A DNA stretch of 33,875 nt from an uncultured Granulosicoccaceae bacterium (GCA_937927895.1 CALGKA010000116.1:1-33875), one strand, 5' to 3'. Counted from the first letter of the stretch, positions 7,098 to 15,631 are shown. Notes: generated by a model not told the origin, from the sequence alone. Translations and numbers: made by a program.

Positions 7098-8570
7098 GTG
7101 AGAAAATTGACCACCACGGCTGTATCAATCGTACTTTTGACGGCTTCGGGTCTTGCTCAAGCTGATGGGCATTTAGATCTTGAAGTTCAGATCGCAAAAT
7201 TGCAAAAAGAAAAGAGCGTTTTATCTACAAGGTTGCGTAATGCTGTCGCTTTTTCCAAAGAGCGCGCTATGCAAATTGACTCGCTGCAATCGCAAGCCGG
7301 TTCAGAGAAAAGCAAGCGTGTAGCGGTGAGCTCAAGGCTCAACAATGCCATTGCCTTTTCTAAAGAACGCGCATCTCAAATTGAAAGCTTGCAGAAACAA
7401 TTAGAAGCACAGACGGCCAGGCGTGAGGCTATGGCCTCAAGGGTTAACAACCTAATTGCTCACTCTAAAGAAAGTGGCAATGAAATGAAAATGCTGCAAG
7501 AGCAATTAGAGTCAGAGAAAAGCAGGCGCATGGCATTGAGCTCAAGACTTAGCAACGCTATTGCTTTTTCGAAAGAGCGCGGCGCACAACTGGACATGTT
7601 GCAGCAGCAATCGGATTCAGAAAAAAGCAAGCGTGTGGCATTGAGCTCAAGGCTCAGTAATGCCATTGCCTATTCTAAAGAGCGCGGCGCCCAACTGGAC
7701 ATGTTGCAACAGCTTGCGGATTCAGAAAAAAGCAAGCGTGTGGCGTTGAGCTCAAGACTTAGCAATGCCATTGCCTTTTCTAAAGAGCGTGGCGCCCAAC
7801 TAGACATGTTGCAACAGCTTGCGGATTCGGAAAAAAGCAAACGTGTGGCATTGAGCTCAAGACTTAGCAATGCCATTGCCTTTTCTAAAGAGCGTGGATC
7901 TCAGATAGAAAGTTTGCAGAACCAAGTAGACTCAGGGGCCGCCAGGGTTAATTTTCTTATTGCTCACTCAAAAAAGCGCGCATCTGAGAGAGAAAGTTTG
8001 CAGAAGGAATTAGAATCAGAGAAAAGCAAGCGAATAGCATTGAATACAAGGCTTAGTAATGCCATTGCCTATTCTAAAGAAAGAGCAAAGCAATTAGCTA
8101 TGCAGCCGCAATCAAACCCGCAAGGCAATTGGGCGCCAGATGTTAGCGCTACATTAAATTCCGCTTTTGGTGGTGTGCAAGGTACTAGCGTATTTACCAC
8201 TTCAGACAACGGTGTGAAAATTCAGGTTGGTAACAACGGTCTGTTTAGAACGGGCAGTACTTTGCTGAGCGAAAGTGGCACACAGGTGCTGTCCACAATA
8301 GCGCAAGAGCTACTAGCGACTGATGCGAATATCACAATTGTTGGGCATACCGATAATATCCCGGTGGGCAATAGCAATCGCTTTAGTGATAATGAAGCAT
8401 TGTCTTTTGCGCGTGCAGCATCAACGCTGCAGTTCCTTCGTGATCAGGGCTTGCCTCTCGAGCGCTTGGCTGCTGCAGGGTATGGCGCTGGCAATCCTAT
8501 AGCCAGTAATGATACTGCTGATGGCAGACAGCAGAATCGACGTGTTGAGATAATTTTAAGACAGCAGTAA
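7098..8570 (+). CDS. OmpA-family protein with nine tandem coiled-coil units
   Basis: The start is GTG 7098: GGAGGG lies five bases upstream and a signal peptide begins exactly there (VRKLTTTAVSIVLL, cut after ASGLAQA). The 490-residue protein then has nine repeats (about residues 34-338) of consensus SEKSKRVALSSRLSNAIAFS plus KERGAQLDMLQQLAD. Each unit is 35 residues, five heptads; the eighth has 28, one heptad fewer. The C-terminal domain (about 375-490) is OmpA_C, with GHTDNIPVGN at 416-425, a segment containing LSFARAASTL, and NRRVEIILR; it should bind peptidoglycan. The protein likely stretches from the cell wall toward another envelope layer. It is a single-gene unit closed by the terminator at 8581. 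Confidence 0.9.
   Translation: MRKLTTTAVSIVLLTASGLAQADGHLDLEVQIAKLQKEKSVLSTRLRNAVAFSKERAMQIDSLQSQAGSEKSKRVAVSSRLNNAIAFSKERASQIESLQKQLEAQTARREAMASRVNNLIAHSKESGNEMKMLQEQLESEKSRRMALSSRLSNAIAFSKERGAQLDMLQQQSDSEKSKRVALSSRLSNAIAYSKERGAQLDMLQQLADSEKSKRVALSSRLSNAIAFSKERGAQLDMLQQLADSEKSKRVALSSRLSNAIAFSKERGSQIESLQNQVDSGAARVNFLIAHSKKRASERESLQKELESEKSKRIALNTRLSNAIAYSKERAKQLAMQPQSNPQGNWAPDVSATLNSAFGGVQGTSVFTTSDNGVKIQVGNNGLFRTGSTLLSESGTQVLSTIAQELLATDANITIVGHTDNIPVGNSNRFSDNEALSFARAASTLQFLRDQGLPLERLAAAGYGAGNPIASNDTADGRQQNRRVEIILRQQ
7197..8111 (+). repeat. Tandem 105-bp repeats inside the OmpA-family gene
   Basis: Nine units of 105 bases (the eighth 84) run head to tail. Units five to seven are almost identical at the DNA level, sharing runs such as AAAAAAGCAAGCGTGTGG and GCAATGCCATTGCCTT. 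The period equals five heptads, so unit gain or loss keeps the coiled-coil register. The near-identity of the central units suggests recent duplication or gene conversion. Confidence 0.9.
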
Positions 8571-8580
8571 TGTACTGTTG

Positions 8581-8621
8581 GGGGTGCCTCGTATAGATTT
8601 GTGAGGCACCCCTGGCGTTTT
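8581..8621 (+). terminator. Rho-independent terminator after the OmpA-family gene
   Basis: A perfect 10-bp stem, GGGGTGCCTC (8581-8590) with GAGGCACCCC (8603-8612), encloses a 12-base loop and is followed by TGGCG and a short TTTT. It starts 10 bases after the stop codon. Confidence 0.8.
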
Positions 8622-8915
8622 AAGTAGTCGTTTCGTTTTTCCCTCCTGGCATTGTCCTACAGTCAATTCAGAGCCGCCTTAGTTTTACGCACGAAATATC
8701 TAGCTGGGCTGATGATAATTCGACTTTATTCACTACATCCCTGGTGTATCGTTTAAAAAAGTGTTTAAGCCCATCTTATCGCTCTGTATTTAAATGGTTG
8801 TGTTCACATTGCCTTTTTTTTTCGGCGTGCAAAAGCCTATGGTGGTAATACTGGTAATAAATTCAATTGGAGTCGCGTATTATAATGTTGTGACTGTAAA
8901 CATGGATTTTTTATT
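8622..8915 (+). other. Intergenic region before the lipoprotein gene
   Basis: No gene is seen. A consensus -10 hexamer TATAAT lies at 8881-8886, 29 bases before the ATG at 8916, but no good -35 is found 16-18 bases upstream of it. A T-run (about 8814-8822) is the only other compositional feature. Confidence 0.45.
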
Positions 8916-10052
8916 ATGCGAGCCATTTTCGTTAAGACCACAATAGTTTTAGGCACAAGTATAGTAGTCGGTTGTGCTTCTAAGCCACCAGTAGTAGTAG
9001 ACAATACTCCGCTAGTACGTGCCGCTATGGTAACTACAAAATATAGTTCAACTGGCTTTAAGGGTTTTATGGCGCAGGAAGGTACTCAAGATTCCTATAC
9101 ATTCCCGGACAAGCGTCGTACCAATCGTACCAGTAAGTTTACTGGTAGTATTTTAAGTAAGATCGGTGGCGCACAAAGCACAAGCGATATTATTCGAATG
9201 GATAAAGGCGTTGAGTGGCAAGTAGACAATAAAGCGAAGCAGTATCAGGAATGTGCTATCGGCGACTGCAACGGCATTGGTAACTTCATGAGCGCCACCT
9301 TTGATGCTGAGCGGCAAGGTGAGTTTGAGAGCGACGCTGAAGCTGATAACGAACTACCACCAGGTTGCGTTATTACAGTGACAGATCAAAAATTTGAAGT
9401 CACTAAAACCGGTCAGCAGCGAGATGTTAACGGTTTTCCGGCTGAGGAATATCAGGTAGATTGGCGTTATAACGCTCGTGATGAGGAAGGCGGAAAATTA
9501 GAAAACTTATTTAAGATTAATATTTGGACAACCCCGCAGACTGCTGAAATGACAGAAGCGCTTAATGTTCAAGATACCTTTGACGCAAGTTATAGCGTAG
9601 CGCTGAACGACGGTTATCCAGATGCCTTAACTAAGGCTCTGCCGCGCGATGGTTTAGCTTTACTGGAACGTTTCTTTTTAGATTCATTAACTGATGCCGA
9701 TTTAGCAAAGCTTAAAGGTATGATGGCAAACAGCCCAAGCATTGAAGGCTTTCCTGTTTCAAGTAAAACCAAATGGGATGCGCGCAATACAACTTGTGCG
9801 GTGGAAGAAGAACCAGAAGTGGAGGCAAAGGAAGACGAGCTCAATACCGATAGCCTTAAGGGCTTGTTAAGTTCTGTTAGTAAAAAAATCGTTAAGCAAG
9901 AGCTTGATAAAAAAACCGCAGAGAAAGTGCGTGAAATTGAACTTGCGCCAATATTTGTTTATACCGTAGATGTAACTGCAGTAAAAATGGCTGATATCCA
10001 TGAGAGCCAGCTGTCGGTACCTGCTAATTATAAGCTGCTAACACGTCGTTAA
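8916..10052 (+). CDS. Large lipoprotein of unknown function
   Basis: This 378-residue protein has a short signal sequence (MRAIFVKTTIVLGTSI) and lipobox VVGC with lipidated Cys20, then a Pro/Val linker (KPPVVVDN). The mature part has no recognised catalytic motif. Visible features are a Cys pair in YQECAIGDCNG, an isolated Cys in LPPGCVITV and another in NTTCAVEEE, followed by an acidic, Lys-rich segment (about 300-340) with helical propensity. The tail SQLSVPANYKLL resembles proteins that report a measured quantity on a beta sheet, but this is not enough for a family call. It is monocistronic, and an imperfect inverted repeat follows at 10089-10144. Confidence 0.75.
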   Translation: MRAIFVKTTIVLGTSIVVGCASKPPVVVDNTPLVRAAMVTTKYSSTGFKGFMAQEGTQDSYTFPDKRRTNRTSKFTGSILSKIGGAQSTSDIIRMDKGVEWQVDNKAKQYQECAIGDCNGIGNFMSATFDAERQGEFESDAEADNELPPGCVITVTDQKFEVTKTGQQRDVNGFPAEEYQVDWRYNARDEEGGKLENLFKINIWTTPQTAEMTEALNVQDTFDASYSVALNDGYPDALTKALPRDGLALLERFFLDSLTDADLAKLKGMMANSPSIEGFPVSSKTKWDARNTTCAVEEEPEVEAKEDELNTDSLKGLLSSVSKKIVKQELDKKTAEKVREIELAPIFVYTVDVTAVKMADIHESQLSVPANYKLLTRR

Positions 10053-10088
10053 ACAGGTGCGTAGGGTATGACATAGTTCTGGATCATG

Positions 10089-10144
10089 CTTGAGGTCGCA
10101 CGGTAAGCATTTGTATTAATGTATTGCTGTGCGGCCGTCTCAAG
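10089..10144. repeat. Imperfect inverted repeat downstream of the lipoprotein gene
   Basis: CTTGAG-GTCGCAC (10089-10101) pairs imperfectly with GTGCGGC-CGTCTCAAG (10129-10144) around a 27-base loop, 36 bases after the stop at 10052. There is no T-tract. It also faces the end of the small minus-strand gene at 10160, so it could be a shared terminator-like or RNA-stabilising structure. Confidence 0.4.
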
Positions 10145-10159
10145 CCCCGGTACTTGTGT

Positions 10160-10327
10160 TTAAATATAATGCGCACCAAGCTTGGTTGTTAGTGAGCTTA
10201 TTCTTCTGTTTGATATAATTTTTTGAGGTGCTGGCGTTTTTAAAATCAGCACCAAACTAAAACCTAAAATTAATCCGAGCGCTGACATCACGCTAATGGC
10301 CGTCAATATGGCGACTATACTGTCCAT
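10160..10327 (-). CDS. Small single-helix membrane protein (55 aa)
   Basis: The reading frame starts at ATG 10327 with a good ribosome binding site (AGAGGAAACAAAATG) and stops at 10160. The product begins MDSIVAILTAISVMSALGLI, continues with a second hydrophobic half, LGFSLVLIL, and ends in a basic tail (KIISNRRISS). One long transmembrane helix (about residues 4-29), acidic at the N-terminus and basic at the C-terminus, predicts N-out/C-in topology. No homologous family is recognised. It lies 78 bases downstream of another small membrane gene on the same strand, suggesting a pair. Many small proteins of this kind are subunits or regulators of membrane complexes; the function here is unknown. 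Confidence 0.5.
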   Translation of the reverse strand: MDSIVAILTAISVMSALGLILGFSLVLILKTPAPQKIISNRRISSLTTKLGAHYI

Positions 10328-10405
10328 TTTGTTTCCTCTTATTTAGCCATCTAAGTAAGCGCTTGCTTGCTAATTTGTTTCCGTGGTGCTGGTATTCGTA
10401 AGGCG

Positions 10406-10498
10406 TTATGGGTTTTGTTTTAAATCATTAAAAGCCCGCACGAAGGTGTAACCTATAACAAGTATTGCTATGGTAGCGAACGCTATTAGTAGATCCAT
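10406..10498 (-). CDS. Small single-helix membrane protein (30 aa)
   Basis: The frame runs from ATG 10498 to TAA at 10406-10408. The product starts MDLLIAFATIAILVIGYTFV and ends RAFNDLKQNP, one hydrophobic helix with a positively charged tail. AGGAG lies 11 bases before the ATG, a slightly long spacing. The size and layout recall accessory membrane peptides such as KdpF or CydX, but no family is matched and no partner operon is adjacent. Both this and the 55-residue frame begin MDxxxA plus hydrophobics and each has its own Shine-Dalgarno, which is the main reason to treat them as real. Confidence 0.42.
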   Translation of the reverse strand: MDLLIAFATIAILVIGYTFVRAFNDLKQNP

Positions 10499-10874
10499 AC
10501 TGCTGATTTCTCCTGTAGACCATGATGTAGATAATCGGTTTAAACCTGAGTTTGTTTCATATTGCTTTGCCGATATCACAGTTTTGCAGAAGCAGAGAAT
10601 ATTGAGAATTCGACGTTTGCCTGAGAAACTATCGCTTGGTGACTCTATAATTTGCGTGTTCTGTCTGCAGGTGAGAGCTCGGTTGAATTCATCTGGCTGG
10701 GTGTGGTTTCGCTGTATTTTCGTAACTGTTTGTATCTATTGCAGTTTCGCTTTTAACGGCTGTCCCAACACAGAAATATTACGAGTGAGGTAGAGGATTT
10801 CGCAAAACCTGCTCGTGACTCCTGCAGAGCAACAGCTTAGATAAGCGACGTAGTTCATTAATTGGTAACAGGCC
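10499..10874. other. Intergenic region between the small minus genes and the sigma-factor gene
   Basis: These 376 bases separate divergent transcription units and must hold the promoter of the sigma/caspase operon. No consensus -35/-10 pair is clear on either strand. A plus-strand open frame (10470-10793) is not accepted: its product has no recognisable domain and its start lies antisense to the small membrane gene. The sequence before ATG 10875 (GGTAACAGGCC) has only a weak ribosome binding site. Confidence 0.4.
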
Positions 10875-11687
10875 ATGGCACAGCAACTAGGTGACTTAGA
10901 TCACTACAGTGATGAATTGATTGAAACCATAGTCGATCAAAATTGCAGTAATCTCAAAAGAAATCAGGCATCCAAAGCACTATTTGACAGGCATTCGGCC
11001 TGGGTGAATCAGCAAATTGGGCGTAGAGTCTTTAATCCCGATGATATCCAGGATATCGCGCAGAGCGTCTGGATGATGGTGTTGCAGCCGGACAAGCTTG
11101 GCAAAGACTACACAGACCGGTCAGGAAGGTTTAGAGCCTACCTCCGCGCACCTATTCGTTGGTCAATTTTGAAACATATCGATAAATTGCCGTTTAGCCT
11201 GAATGATGAAGGTAAAAAAGTAGCGATAAACAACGTGGATATTACAGACACGATGCTAGAGCAGGGCATCGATAGCTCCATTCTACAAGACGTTATTGAA
11301 AACATAGTAAAGCCGAATTTAATAAACGTAGATACTAAATCCAGGAACATCTACGTGCTGAATGAGCACAGTGTGATTTTTGAGACTGATCCAACGTTGC
11401 AAGAGGCAGCGAGCATTAACGGCTTGCAACTTGAAACGGCTGAAGCCCTGCACGCTGAGGCAATAGTGAAATCACCAGATACCTGCACTGAAGAAGAGTT
11501 GTCGGTATTCATACCGGTTGAGTACCGTTCTTTTATTGACACAAACATGCTGGAAAAATCAAGCGGTCGCTATTTAGCGAATGTCCTGGGAGTGACGGAG
11601 GCTGTTTTTAGAAAACGACTACACACAGCAAGAAAGTATTTGCTTGAGACAGTGCGTGCCAACCTACCTACTGTGGCAGGAAGCTAA
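10875..11687 (+). CDS. ECF-like RNA polymerase sigma factor
   Basis: This 270-residue cytoplasmic protein is a predicted alternative sigma factor. A region-2-like segment spans about residues 30-105: FNPDDIQDIAQSVWMMVLQ at 53-71, then GRFRAYLRAPIRWSILKHI at 84-102, resembling the DDIxQE and RAWL parts of ECF sigma factors that bind core polymerase and melt the -10. A region-4-like helix-turn-helix lies near 228-260 (RYLANVLGVTEAVFRKRLHT, then ARKYLLETV). Between them is an unusually long segment of about 120 residues, so the protein exceeds the common ECF length of about 180-200. The next gene, two bases away, encodes a one-helix membrane protein like an anti-sigma factor. It heads a seven-gene run with proteases and lipoproteins. 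The family call is good; the target promoters are unknown. Confidence 0.75.
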   Translation: MAQQLGDLDHYSDELIETIVDQNCSNLKRNQASKALFDRHSAWVNQQIGRRVFNPDDIQDIAQSVWMMVLQPDKLGKDYTDRSGRFRAYLRAPIRWSILKHIDKLPFSLNDEGKKVAINNVDITDTMLEQGIDSSILQDVIENIVKPNLINVDTKSRNIYVLNEHSVIFETDPTLQEAASINGLQLETAEALHAEAIVKSPDTCTEEELSVFIPVEYRSFIDTNMLEKSSGRYLANVLGVTEAVFRKRLHTARKYLLETVRANLPTVAGS

Positions 11688-11689
11688 AA

Positions 11690-12616
11690 ATGAATAATAA
11701 AAATAATCATTGGAATGAAATAATTGACATGGTTAAGGTCAATATGAAAAAGCTGTTTCCAGATTCAGAAACGCTAGATATCAAGCGCGCAGCGGATTTA
11801 CAGAACAATGTGTTCTCTCATATAGACTCACAGTTCCCGGTGGAGCTAGATAAAGTATCGGAGCAAGCACACAAGCCTCAGGTTACGCCTACTTTCGGTG
11901 CTTTACTTAATGGGTTACGTGATCGACTTACACTATCTCCGCTGTCGGCTGGAATGCCGGCAATGGCGATTGTGGCGGTGGCAATGATTTCTATAGGTTT
12001 ACTCATGAACAATAATAATGAGTATTCAAACCCGTATTTTGACGTGCCAGAGGTGTTTACCACTGCTGGTTTAGATTCCTATATACAGCCGGTTTCTAAC
12101 GGCTCCCGAGCAATTGCAACCGAAGTCTCTGATCGAAAAACCGCGTTCTACACTGGAATGATTCAGGCTGAAATCGACTTGGCGGGTGTTTCACACGAGA
12201 TCGTCAGCGCCAATATCATCGCAAGTTATCCTGATCTATTTGAAGGCAACGAGATCCCGTCTAGGGAGACTCTGCTAGAAAAATTCAATTCACATGTGGT
12301 GTTAACTAATTCGGTAGATAGGCACTCACAATGGTTTGAAGAAGGATATAAAGTTGAAATGACCCTTCTTTCGGCCAGAAGTGCACTTGCGACATTCAAT
12401 ACTGACGCGTTGCAAGAGGCAATCCTCTATTTTAAGCAGCAGACTGACATTCAGCAGTCAGGCAGTACAGATGTAAATCCAGGCTACTTTGCTAAGCGGC
12501 AATTGCTAAGCGAGTTAGCTGAGGCGGCCACTAAAAACGCTCAAGTACTCGGATCACCAGACACGCTTCAGCAGGTCATTGATCTAACCAAAGCATTAAA
12601 AGTGTTAGTGCACTAG
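11690..12616 (+). CDS. Single-pass membrane protein, probable anti-sigma factor
   Basis: The product has 308 residues. A hydrophilic N-terminal part of about 87 residues is followed by one transmembrane helix (AMAIVAVAMISIGLL, about 91-105) and a polar C-terminal domain of about 200 residues beginning after a run of Asn. With no signal peptide, the N-terminus should be cytoplasmic and the C-terminus periplasmic, as in transmembrane anti-sigma factors. The zinc-finger anti-sigma motif HxxxCxxC is absent, so any binding to the sigma factor would use another fold. The start is two bases after the sigma gene stop and the next start is 12 bases after its own stop, so cotranscription is near certain. 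The role rests on topology and position, not on homology. Confidence 0.6.
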   Translation: MNNKNNHWNEIIDMVKVNMKKLFPDSETLDIKRAADLQNNVFSHIDSQFPVELDKVSEQAHKPQVTPTFGALLNGLRDRLTLSPLSAGMPAMAIVAVAMISIGLLMNNNNEYSNPYFDVPEVFTTAGLDSYIQPVSNGSRAIATEVSDRKTAFYTGMIQAEIDLAGVSHEIVSANIIASYPDLFEGNEIPSRETLLEKFNSHVVLTNSVDRHSQWFEEGYKVEMTLLSARSALATFNTDALQEAILYFKQQTDIQQSGSTDVNPGYFAKRQLLSELAEAATKNAQVLGSPDTLQQVIDLTKALKVLVH

Positions 12617-12628
12617 GCAGTTTGAAAA

Positions 12629-14398
12629 ATGCTTAAAACTATCTTCCTCGGTTTGTTGTTACTTAGTCCTGCTGTAGTACTGAGTTTGGAATGTGCTACT
12701 AGCAGGTGCTATATCGATGCGTATAGCAGCGTTGATGGAGCTTCGCTTCCAGCGCTTAGCAGAGTCAAAGGCATATATAAGAAGCTCACGAAGACTATTG
12801 GTTCGCATAAAGCCATGCACTCTGATTTATTGGTGATCGAAAGTGATGGTTACCCGTGGGCTGTTGCCCTTTCAGACAATACGGTGGTTGTTACCAGTGG
12901 TGCAATAAAGAAAATGTATCAAGAAGGTGATCTTGCGCTTGGCGACGCGCGCGCAGCATTTATTCTGGGTCACGAGCTATCTCATCTTGAGACAGATGAT
13001 TTGTTTCATCACCGGGCTTTTATCGCCAATAGAAACCGAGGCATAGGCAAGAGCACACCAAGATTTCTTGATCCGAACCCCGGTGAAGAACTGCGCGCTG
13101 ATCTGCGTGGTTATACCTATGCCACCATTGCAGGGTATGAAACAGATAGGCTTATATCTGAAGAAAATAATTTCTTTACAGGTTGGTTGTCAGGTATTAA
13201 CAGCTCGGTTAGCGGTACTCATCCGGATAATCAGACCAGGCTTACTTTTTTGCGAGATGGCTTTGAAAATATACTGAGTGATGTGCCTTACTATTATTAT
13301 GCAACAGCTTTAGCGCACTTTGGTCATTATAGAGATGCTCAGTATCTGCTCGAAGATTTTCTAGATCATGTTGAGACCAGAGAAGCTTATAGTAATTTAG
13401 GTTACATTCATCTTCAGCGTGCTAGAGAGTATATGCCCGTTTCCATGGCATATAAATTCTGGTTTCCAACCGTATTGGAGCCTGCAAGTGGATTAGATAT
13501 ACCAAGAAGTCGTGCCTTATTTGATCAAGAGCTTCCGCCGACAGCGCTCAGTCATTTACAAGAAGCCGAGCAATATTTAAAGCGTGCTATCAGCATGGAT
13601 GAAACAGAAATAACGGCTTACTTGAATCTAGCGGTAGTTTACTTGTATATGCCAGATAAAGTTCATCGTGCCTATGCTGCCATAGAAGATGCGTTGAGAA
13701 CTGACTTAGGTCGCGCGCATGCGGTACGCAGTCAATTAGAAAGCATGTATCAAATAATTCGCATACAAGACGATCAAGACCAAAATGATCGATGGCCGCA
13801 AGCTCGTGCAAAAATGGAGCGATTAGCCAATAGTCCTTCTGCTGCAGATAACTTGCTGTATAACTTTGCACGTATGCTTGATGATAGGGGAAGGGACGAT
13901 ACCGCCAATTTGTATTGGCAACGGTTGTATCAGAATCTGGCGCAGTTGCCTGCCGTATACAGAGATCAGGTTTGTTATCGCTTAAGAAAGGAGCAATGCG
14001 AGGTAACGCTTAAACAGCCTACCCCTTGGCAGCGGATCGACTTACCGGTAGGTAAAGATATCCGTTATGCAGAGGTGCAAAATAAGCTTAAAAAGAATTG
14101 GAGCGTTGGTTCTCCGCCTGCAAAGCTTCTGCCTGACTTGAAGGCGCAGATATTTTTTAATCAACAACAGGATAGTATTCTTGCCTTGGATAATCACATG
14201 GAAATGATGATACTTCGAAATATACCAAGCCAGTACCAAACACTGCCTGGCTTATTGGAAGCTTTCGGCAATCCACTGGTTTCGTTGCCACTTGCAGATG
14301 GGCAGGTGCTGTCTTTTGATGATCAATGGTCCGCTGTAATAAAAAATGGCAGTGTTATAGAAGTATGGGTCTCAAAGCTTGTAGGCAACCAGGAGTAG
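12629..14398 (+). CDS. Secreted M48-family metallopeptidase with TPR-like repeats
   Basis: This 589-residue protein starts with a signal peptide (MLKTIFLGLLLLSPAVVLS). The peptidase domain (about 40-220) carries the zinc motif HELSH at H115-E116-H119 in FILGHELSHLETDD, and the third ligand E154 in EELRADLRGYTYA, the ExxAD pattern of M48. From about residue 220 to 370 helical pairs look like TPR units (YYYATALAHFGHYRDAQYLL; SNLGYIHLQRA; AYLNLAVVYLYM), as in BepA-type periplasmic M48 proteins that act in outer-membrane quality control. A further C-terminal part of about 170 residues is unassigned. Cys22/Cys27 may pair. Its place between the anti-sigma-like gene and two caspase genes suggests it works in the same stress pathway, perhaps as sensor or activating protease. 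Confidence 0.85.
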   Translation: MLKTIFLGLLLLSPAVVLSLECATSRCYIDAYSSVDGASLPALSRVKGIYKKLTKTIGSHKAMHSDLLVIESDGYPWAVALSDNTVVVTSGAIKKMYQEGDLALGDARAAFILGHELSHLETDDLFHHRAFIANRNRGIGKSTPRFLDPNPGEELRADLRGYTYATIAGYETDRLISEENNFFTGWLSGINSSVSGTHPDNQTRLTFLRDGFENILSDVPYYYYATALAHFGHYRDAQYLLEDFLDHVETREAYSNLGYIHLQRAREYMPVSMAYKFWFPTVLEPASGLDIPRSRALFDQELPPTALSHLQEAEQYLKRAISMDETEITAYLNLAVVYLYMPDKVHRAYAAIEDALRTDLGRAHAVRSQLESMYQIIRIQDDQDQNDRWPQARAKMERLANSPSAADNLLYNFARMLDDRGRDDTANLYWQRLYQNLAQLPAVYRDQVCYRLRKEQCEVTLKQPTPWQRIDLPVGKDIRYAEVQNKLKKNWSVGSPPAKLLPDLKAQIFFNQQQDSILALDNHMEMMILRNIPSQYQTLPGLLEAFGNPLVSLPLADGQVLSFDDQWSAVIKNGSVIEVWVSKLVGNQE

Positions 14399-14425
14399 CA
14401 TCGCTAATACCCGAACCCACTGTGT

Positions 14426-15484
14426 ATGTTGTCCTTGAATAACAATATGACGCTGAATTTAATACAGAATAGATTTCTATCTAAAATTATGCCGAGTAGA
14501 TTTTTAGCGCTATTTATGCTGATGCTGTGCTTCGTGTCCGGGCAGGCGAATGCACAGGTCCGTCAGGCCTTGGTAGTGGGCAATAGTAATTATGGGTCCG
14601 GGTTTGATTTAATTAATCCTCGTAATGATGCCAAAGCTATTGCTGAAAAGCTAAGTAGTATCGGATATCAGGTGCATACAGGTGGGGCACTTTATGATTT
14701 AAGTCTTGAGCAGTTCAACGATGAGATTGATGGGTTTCTAGAGACTATTGATGATGGCGCATCCGTGCTTGTCTATTACGCTGGTCATGGTGCCGCAAGT
14801 GATGGTTCTAATTACCTAATTCCAATTTTGCCGCGTGGTGTAAAGCTTCGGTCTGGAAGTGATATTAGAGATCGCTCAGTATCTATCGAAGGTATTTTGG
14901 AGCGCGTTGAAAATAGTAACCCTAAAGGGGTTAATGTATTTTTCATTGATGCTTGCCGTGATACGCCTGTGAGTAATACGCGCTCGATCAACTTAACTGG
15001 ACTCACAGCGCTCGACAGTCGTTATCAGCCAAGGGGTTCATTTATAGGGTTCTCAACAGAGTACGGAAAAGTAGCCGAAGACGGGGTGAATTCCGATTTC
15101 AGCCCATTCGCTGAAGCGGTATTAAACAACCTGGATAAAAAGGCCAGCGCACCCATAGAGTTGTTTTATAAAGGTGTGAGTGAAGAGGTATACCTTGCTA
15201 CAGGTGGAAAGCAGTATCCTATTCAGGAGCCGAAAATCCGTGGTGATTATTGCCTGGTAAAGTGTGATGTATTGGATCTCATAGACAAACAAGTACCGAG
15301 TTCAGTGGATGTAAGCTCAACGAATGCAGAAGTAGTGAGTGCCAAAGAGCTACAAGGGTTATCTATATCGGTCAAAGTGGCGGGGGCGTTGGCAGCAATA
15401 TTGATCACGGGATTATTGGTTTCCAGCGGTGGCTCAGGTTCGGGTGGTGGTTATCAGCTCACGCTTACACCTCCATCGCGGTAG
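14426..15484 (+). CDS. Exported caspase-like protease (peptidase C14), first copy
   Basis: The 352-residue product has a signal region (FLALFMLMLCFVSGQANA, cut before QVRQAL), a caspase catalytic domain (about 45-280) and a C-terminal membrane helix (about 318-334) followed by a Gly/Ser spacer and the tail YQLTLTPPSR. The dyad is intact: H121 in VYYAGHGAASDG and C177 in FFIDACRDTPVS. The N-terminal strand ALVVGNSNYGSGFDLINPRN is typical of bacterial orthocaspases, which prefer Arg or Lys at P1. The predicted site is the periplasm, anchored to the inner membrane. ATG 14426 is used; internal ATGs at 14447 and 14489 also keep a signal peptide. The gene follows the M48 gene by 27 bases. Substrate and trigger are unknown. 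Confidence 0.88.
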   Translation: MLSLNNNMTLNLIQNRFLSKIMPSRFLALFMLMLCFVSGQANAQVRQALVVGNSNYGSGFDLINPRNDAKAIAEKLSSIGYQVHTGGALYDLSLEQFNDEIDGFLETIDDGASVLVYYAGHGAASDGSNYLIPILPRGVKLRSGSDIRDRSVSIEGILERVENSNPKGVNVFFIDACRDTPVSNTRSINLTGLTALDSRYQPRGSFIGFSTEYGKVAEDGVNSDFSPFAEAVLNNLDKKASAPIELFYKGVSEEVYLATGGKQYPIQEPKIRGDYCLVKCDVLDLIDKQVPSSVDVSSTNAEVVSAKELQGLSISVKVAGALAAILITGLLVSSGGSGSGGGYQLTLTPPSR

Positions 15485-15631
15485 TGCTATGTGAACCCCT
15501 TGACATATCGATAGGATCTCAAAGTGGCAGTTAACTCGAAAATATTTCCGAATAAATGATGCCAGGGGTGTATTTATTTTGCTCAGACGTTGCATAATGT
15601 AACAGTCGAGCTCGTATGGGGAAATTCGCTA

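Noticed and set aside
7460..7876. Two minus-strand frames inside the OmpA repeats with repeated Ser/Cys-rich products
   Set aside because: They are the antisense of the 105-bp repeats and owe their openness to the repeat composition.
7197..8111. CRISPR-like appearance of the regular repeats
   Set aside because: The repeats are contiguous, in frame and coding, without unique spacers.
10470..10793. Plus-strand frame of 107 codons before the sigma gene
   Set aside because: No domain or ribosome binding site, and it begins antisense to a better-supported small membrane gene.
15500..15540. Possible internal promoter (TTGACA at 15500) between the caspase genes
   Set aside because: No acceptable -10 lies 16-18 bases downstream.
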